A stretch of 53,552 bases of DNA from CAZSNT01 sp964607765 (GTDB lineage: Bacteria; Verrucomicrobiota; Lentisphaeria; Oligosphaerales; JABHEG01), in assembly GCA_964607765.1 (NCBI GenBank), contig CAZSNT010000055.1:1-53552 (forward strand), given 5' to 3'. The notes beneath the pieces are model-generated. The model was not told the origin of the DNA, ran no database searches, and saw only the letters and a list, made by a program, of their open reading frames with translations. Each line of letters starts with the position of its first letter. Position 1 is the stretch's first letter. A program made the translations under genes and the position numbers. Below are positions 49,723-53,552 of this stretch, in pieces.

Positions 49723-50173
49723 GCCGCATTAGACTTTCCGGCGACACTGAACCTATCTCCTGCCCCCAGTAGAGGACTGTGCTCTCAAGTCTCTCATACT
49801 CCGGTTTGGTTGCGCGGTAGTCGCGCGCGAGTATCAGGCGGAAACTGTCAAGCTGGAGCTCAACCCCGCGCCAGAATGTCCCATCCCATCTGACTTGGCA
49901 CCCGTCTCGCCGTGCATCTGCAACAAGCACTGTCGCCGTGTCTTTATACTGCCGTGCTCGTTGGACTGCATAGCCCATCGCGGTGGCTGCTGAAGCCGTG
50001 AAATAGTAGCCATTACCGAAAGCTAATGCGCTCTGTGCGTCGATCTGCAAGTAGCCCAACGTCGTACCGTGGTACAGTACTCTTGGCGGCCCCCTGGCTC
50101 TGGCGCATTCCCTACCGGTTTCGCCTCGCTGCGGCTTTGGGCCGTTGTCGGCCATGATCTCGTCTATCATCAC
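49688..50173 (-). CDS. ADP-ribosyltransferase-like protein
   Basis: The 161-residue product has LYHGTTLGYLQIDAQ, then GNGYYFTASAATAMGYAVQR, which match the H-Y part of PARP/diphtheria-type ADP-ribosyltransferase folds (HGT, GYYFT). A third acidic residue cannot be placed with certainty. Such proteins transfer ADP-ribose from NAD to protein, nucleic acid or small targets. It is convergent with the AAA+ regulator (35-nt tail overlap) and divergent from the next CARF gene, which puts it inside the CRISPR-linked cluster. Start is the first of two adjacent ATGs, GGAG being 14 nt upstream. Confidence 0.5.
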   Translation of the reverse strand: MMIDEIMADNGPKPQRGETGRECARARGPPRVLYHGTTLGYLQIDAQSALAFGNGYYFTASAATAMGYAVQRARQYKDTATVLVADARRDGCQVRWDGTFWRGVELQLDSFRLILARDYRATKPEYERLESTVLYWGQEIGSVSPESLMRLNKRLLEGRPA

Positions 50174-50216
50174 ATGTGGTAGACACCACTCCTATTTAAG
50201 GCTTTCGCTTCCTGCC

Positions 50217-50239
50217 ACTGACAAGTAGTGACTGTCAGT
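50217..50239. promoter_or_regulatory. Short inverted repeat in the divergent gap
   Basis: ACTGACA (50217-50223) and TGTCAGT (50233-50239) are perfect complements with a 9-nt loop. They lie between the ART-like gene and the NE0113-type gene, close to where divergent promoters should be. A regulator site is plausible. Confidence 0.35.
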
Positions 50240-50443
50240 CTCACAGTTCCCAGCGAACGGAGCATTGGATGCCCATTCCCAGGGGGCGCCGTGTGCGTGG
50301 GCACGATTCGTCCGCCCAGAAGTCTGCTCTTCTCACCCAACTCACCTTTCCAGCCACTTCCATGAAAACACTCCTTCTGCGTTTGCATATTCCCGCTACC
50401 ACGCATAGTTTTCAATTCTTGCGAACAACTGAGGGGGATATTC

Positions 50444-51616
50444 ATGAGCGACCATTCGACTGGCACGTGCTCCGGCAAGCAACAACCTTGCTCGGCCTGG
50501 GGCCCTCCGACGGATGTACTGATTGCACTGTGCGGTCTCAGTCCGGCTGTCCTGACGGAGACTGTTTGGGCGTTGGCACACGAGGCTCCGCCGACAATCC
50601 CTGACCGTGTTTTCGTTCTCACTACCACAGCGGGACGCACTGCGATAGAGCGTGATCTGATCGACTCGGGCGCGTGGGAGCGTCTCCGCGAGGCACTTGG
50701 TGTCTCCGCAGGGAGCCTGGTGTTTGGGAGTGTGCGCGATGACATTCGCGTCTTCCCGGCCGGAAGCCGCGCCGCCGAACTGGACGACATCGCCTACCTC
50801 GCGGACAGCGTGGCGGCAGCTGATTTCACTTTGGAGACACTTCGCCAGTTCTCCGAAGCCCCGGAGACACGCATCGTTTTCTCCATTGCCGGCGGCCGCA
50901 AAACCATGACTGCGCTTGCTGCCCTCTGCATGACGCTCCTCGGGCGCGAACAGGACCGGCTCTGTCACGTCCTCGTGCAGCCCCCGTTCGACTCCCCGAT
51001 GCTTGAGCCTCGTTTCTACTTCCCGGATGACGCGCCCCGCAAGTACCGTTCCAGAGATGGTACCGTCCATAGTGCAGGTTCAGCCCGCATCAATCTCTGT
51101 GACATCCCGTTTGTGCGCGTCCGTTACTTATTGGATGACGAGCAACACCGCCAGCCCAAGGCGTTCATGCGTACAGTCGAGTACGCCAATTCCAGGATCG
51201 CTGCTCAAACACAGCCACCTACACTCCATCTCTGCCCGCCTACAATGGAATGCCGCATTGACGATATTCCAATCAGGCTGAGCGCTGCCGAGTTCGCCAT
51301 GTACTGGATGATGGCAGAGCATAAGCGGAAGGAGCATCCACCGTACACAAGTCCACGAGCGTTGCACGCTGCTTTCGATTGTTTCGCCAATGAGATCACA
51401 ACTGAGCAGATGCCTGAGGCAATGAACAACAAGCGGTTCCGCCCCTGGCGGACGGATGAGCGCGAGACGTATCGGCTTGCCTCGAAGCTCAAGGCGTCGA
51501 TCCAAGCCGCAGTGGGCCAGTCGCCGCGGTACGCGGCCTGCATCCCGAACCCAGCCCGTGCCAGGTACGGGTTCTCGTCATTGGGCGAATTGGGGATCGA
51601 TATCCGCTGCCAGTGA
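50444..51616 (+). CDS. NE0113-type CARF protein with C-terminal extension
   Basis: Residues 20-230 match the Cas_NE0113 family (type III CRISPR-associated CARF/ring-nuclease-like): DVLIALCGLSPAVLTETVWA at 24-43, VFVLTTTAGR, and FSIAGGRKTMTALAA with GGRK at 150-153. The family domain is about 210 residues, but this protein has 390. The extension (residues 240-390) includes ECRIDDIPIRLSAAEFAMYW, which resembles a winged-helix (trans_reg_C-like) N-terminal strand and helix. A ligand-dependent DNA-binding role is possible. ATG 50444 follows GAGGGGG. Confidence 0.8.
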   Translation: MSDHSTGTCSGKQQPCSAWGPPTDVLIALCGLSPAVLTETVWALAHEAPPTIPDRVFVLTTTAGRTAIERDLIDSGAWERLREALGVSAGSLVFGSVRDDIRVFPAGSRAAELDDIAYLADSVAAADFTLETLRQFSEAPETRIVFSIAGGRKTMTALAALCMTLLGREQDRLCHVLVQPPFDSPMLEPRFYFPDDAPRKYRSRDGTVHSAGSARINLCDIPFVRVRYLLDDEQHRQPKAFMRTVEYANSRIAAQTQPPTLHLCPPTMECRIDDIPIRLSAAEFAMYWMMAEHKRKEHPPYTSPRALHAAFDCFANEITTEQMPEAMNNKRFRPWRTDERETYRLASKLKASIQAAVGQSPRYAACIPNPARARYGFSSLGELGIDIRCQ

Positions 51617-51817
51617 GGCGACAGCAGTCGTGGGGATGACATCGCTGCAGCTGGCACCGTGAACAGAGGGGAACGTAGACCATGGATGGCATCCCGTGTA
51701 CCTATGTCGCCAACGGATGCGTTCCCCCGCTTGGCGTCGTCGCTGTCTTGTCTTCTCAGAAGGTCCAGAGTTCCCGCTGGCGCAGCCCACGGCGCTAACG
51801 TGAGAAGGGGGTCGGCC
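51617..51817. other. Gap before cmr2
   Basis: About 200 nt; frames upstream of ATG 51818 are not Cmr2-like. SD AGAAGGGGG precedes that ATG. No other feature seen. Confidence 0.4.
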
Positions 51818-53527
51818 ATGCCTGATGCCTCCAATGTCACTTTGTGGAAGCGCAAACTCATGGCTTTCCTTCAGGATCCGCCGTGCGTTTGCTTTGGCAT
51901 CGCGGAACACGAGCGCGTTGCGGAGTTGCTCCGTAGGGAAGCGGGCATAGACGAAGAGGAATTCAAAGGACTGGCGCACGAACATGTGCAGGCAGCCTCG
52001 GCAGCAGACTGCCTTCCCTTCCCAGATCACCGTTGTACCAGCCCGCTCACGGCAGGGGAGGAGTTCGCCTTCGTCCACCCGCTGTGTGAGTCTCGGCTGG
52101 TGTTCCGCGTGCCTGAACAGCCCGAGCATCTGGCCGAGGCGAGCTTCCGGAACGCGGTCGGCGGCACGCTGTTGGATCTGGACTGGAATGATAGGTTCTT
52201 CCTTTGCTGGCGATACTGGCGAGACGTGGCTGGGGAGACGGATGGTCGCTTGGCTTGGCTTCCTGCCGACACACGGATGCCCGACCACTCAGTCTGGACG
52301 CACATGAGCGTCGCTTCAGCCCTGCGACCGTGCGTCCACAAAGGTAGCTTGGAAGCAGCTTTTCTGCTGTTTCATCTCTCAGGCGTTCAGGATTTCATTG
52401 CCCAAGCCCAGTCAACGCGTGATCTCAGGGCGGGCAGCTACATGTTTTCGTTCCTTATCGCGTCAGCTCTCAAGGCCGTGGCTGACATCCTCGGGCCCGA
52501 TGCAATCATCTTCCCGAACCTCCGGGGCCAGCCGGTTTTCGACCTGCTGTACAAGACCCATCTCTACGATCGCATCAAGTTTGACGATGGGACTGGCGGT
52601 ACGCACACGCTCTGGCAACGCATGTACGAGCTCAAGGCAAACCAACACGATCCAGTGCGCGGGATCAACGAGGCGCTGCACAAACTCCTAACCCCCACTA
52701 TTCCGAACCGCTTCCTTGCTCTCGTTCCGCGGGCAAGGGGATGTGAGATCGCGAAGGCGGCCGACATTGCGCTCCGTCAAGCGCTTCAGCTGATGGCAGA
52801 TCGTTGTTGGGAAGCAGTGAAGGAAGGAAAAACCGAACTCGACAGGCGACGTTGGGAACAGCAGGTCAGGCTTTTCCCGCAAGTAGCATGGCAGGTTGTT
52901 CCGTGGGAGCGTGATGTGACTGCGGCATTGAAGTTGCTTGAGCGTGTCACGTTCGATTCTGACGATTCCTGCGCACGGAATCTGCAAGCTCTGATGCATC
53001 TGGCAACCGAACGCGTCCCAGAAGCGGGGCGCGGTCCGCGCCACTACACTGACCGAGCCGCCAACAACGCGCTCGGCAATCGCGGTCTTGCGTGGGCGGC
53101 GAACTACGCTGTGACTGACTTCGCTCTTGCCGCTCGCCGCAACACCCGTGACTTCGCTGCATTCGACACAGATGCACACCAAACCGGGTCTCGGAAAGAC
53201 TTCCTGTCCGGACGTGAGGAAGTGATTGGTGGAGAGGACCGCGGCGCTCTCAACCTGATCAAGAAGCACTTCTTTGAGCATTTTCTAGGCCCATTGACCG
53301 GCTACACAGAGCGTCAGATTCAGTACAACGGGCGCTTCCTCTCTACTGTAGACATTGCCAAGAGAAACACCGACAGAGCGAATCCGTACTTCGCTGTTCT
53401 TGCGCTGGACGGGGATCATATGGGGGAGTGGGCAAGCGGGCGGAGAATGCCTTTGCTATCGGGAAAGCTCTCCAGTGAGAGTCGTGACTTCCTAGCCAGA
53501 CCCCGTCCTGAAAGGTCTTATGGCTGA
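51818..53527 (+). CDS. cmr2: Cmr2/Cas10, truncated at the window edge
   Basis: 569 residues of the type III-B Cas10 subunit, which makes cyclic oligoadenylates and may cut DNA. The N-terminus reads FLQDPPCVCFGIAEH; in family members with an active HD domain the first word is HDPP, so the catalytic His is Gln19 here. Cmr2 hallmarks are LSGVQDFIAQAQSTRDLRAG (from residue 188), SYMFSFLIASAL and YFAVLALDGDHMGEWASG with Asp531 and Asp533 at the start of the palm. Family members continue for 300-400 residues with a GGDD palm, but here a TGA ends the frame at 53527, 25 nt before the window ends. Either a real disruption or a sequence-end artefact. Confidence 0.8.
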   Translation: MPDASNVTLWKRKLMAFLQDPPCVCFGIAEHERVAELLRREAGIDEEEFKGLAHEHVQAASAADCLPFPDHRCTSPLTAGEEFAFVHPLCESRLVFRVPEQPEHLAEASFRNAVGGTLLDLDWNDRFFLCWRYWRDVAGETDGRLAWLPADTRMPDHSVWTHMSVASALRPCVHKGSLEAAFLLFHLSGVQDFIAQAQSTRDLRAGSYMFSFLIASALKAVADILGPDAIIFPNLRGQPVFDLLYKTHLYDRIKFDDGTGGTHTLWQRMYELKANQHDPVRGINEALHKLLTPTIPNRFLALVPRARGCEIAKAADIALRQALQLMADRCWEAVKEGKTELDRRRWEQQVRLFPQVAWQVVPWERDVTAALKLLERVTFDSDDSCARNLQALMHLATERVPEAGRGPRHYTDRAANNALGNRGLAWAANYAVTDFALAARRNTRDFAAFDTDAHQTGSRKDFLSGREEVIGGEDRGALNLIKKHFFEHFLGPLTGYTERQIQYNGRFLSTVDIAKRNTDRANPYFAVLALDGDHMGEWASGRRMPLLSGKLSSESRDFLARPRPERSYG

Positions 53528-53552
53528 CAGAATAAAGCTCTTATAGGAGTGT

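Noticed and set aside
50170..50790. 206-codon antisense frame over the NE0113-type gene
   Set aside because: Complement of a recognisable CARF protein and crosses its promoter region.

Overview
ORGANISM. The window is high-GC bacterial DNA with very tight gene packing, many ATGA/TAATG start-stop overlaps, a one-piece tmRNA gene and a prfB gene with the classical +1 frameshift. The mix of DUF4416, DUF2760, a YugP-type membrane zinc peptidase, a long adenylosuccinate lyase, a GH94-like protein and short intergenic heptanucleotide arrays suggests a Verrucomicrobiota/Kiritimatiellota-like (PVC) bacterium. This is inference from gene content only.

LAYOUT. (A) 1-18007, chromosomal core: DUF4416, RbsD/FucU mutarotase and a fuconolactonase-type amidohydrolase, coupled by overlaps; DUF2760; a SurA-like chaperone; prfB; tkt; a secreted protein; a zinc alcohol dehydrogenase; a YugP peptidase; an AEC carrier, purB and a Ser/Thr kinase in one operon; then ackA, pta and a degenerate GH94 protein. 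Three intergenic heptamer arrays are seen here. (B) 18008-18362, tmRNA (ssrA), whose 3' end is an attachment core. (C) 18363-33358, accessory island: an orphan ORF continuous with the att core; a DUF6884/GIY-YIG-like protein, a SIR2-nucleoside-kinase fusion and a nucleoside 2-deoxyribosyltransferase (a candidate NAD/nucleotide defence operon); a LexA-like regulator with an N6-adenine methylase and a PD-(D/E)XK nuclease; a sodium:solute symporter with a membrane partner; and a broken IS1182-type element inside a REP-like palindrome. (D) 33343-42781, one long minus-strand operon: membrane protein, VWA, PP2C, FHA, kinase-FHA, replication-relaxation protein, VirD4/HerA-like ATPase, three small genes, AlpA-like excisionase and tyrosine integrase. 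It resembles a TerY-P phosphosignalling triad joined to DNA-transfer genes. (E) 42782-47285: a duplicated 260-bp block, a SprT-like peptidase, a sigma-region-4-like protein and a radical SAM protein. (F) 47286-53552: type III CRISPR-linked signalling, namely a CARF protein coupled to an AAA+ activator with an altered GAFTGA loop, an ADP-ribosyltransferase-like protein, an NE0113-type CARF protein with a possible winged helix, and Cmr2/Cas10 ending at the window edge. No CRISPR array is visible.

HOW IT WORKS TOGETHER. A second copy of the tmRNA att core lies inside the integrase stop region, in inverted orientation to the tmRNA copy. Both cores are read in the same frame, so excision or inversion would give the integrase a different C-terminal tail taken from the ORF next to ssrA. 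The most interesting leads are this integrase tail switch, the SIR2-kinase/deoxyribosyltransferase operon, the phosphosignalling-plus-transfer operon, and the CARF/AAA+ pair whose leader has four copies of an 8-nt inverted motif around its ribosome binding site.
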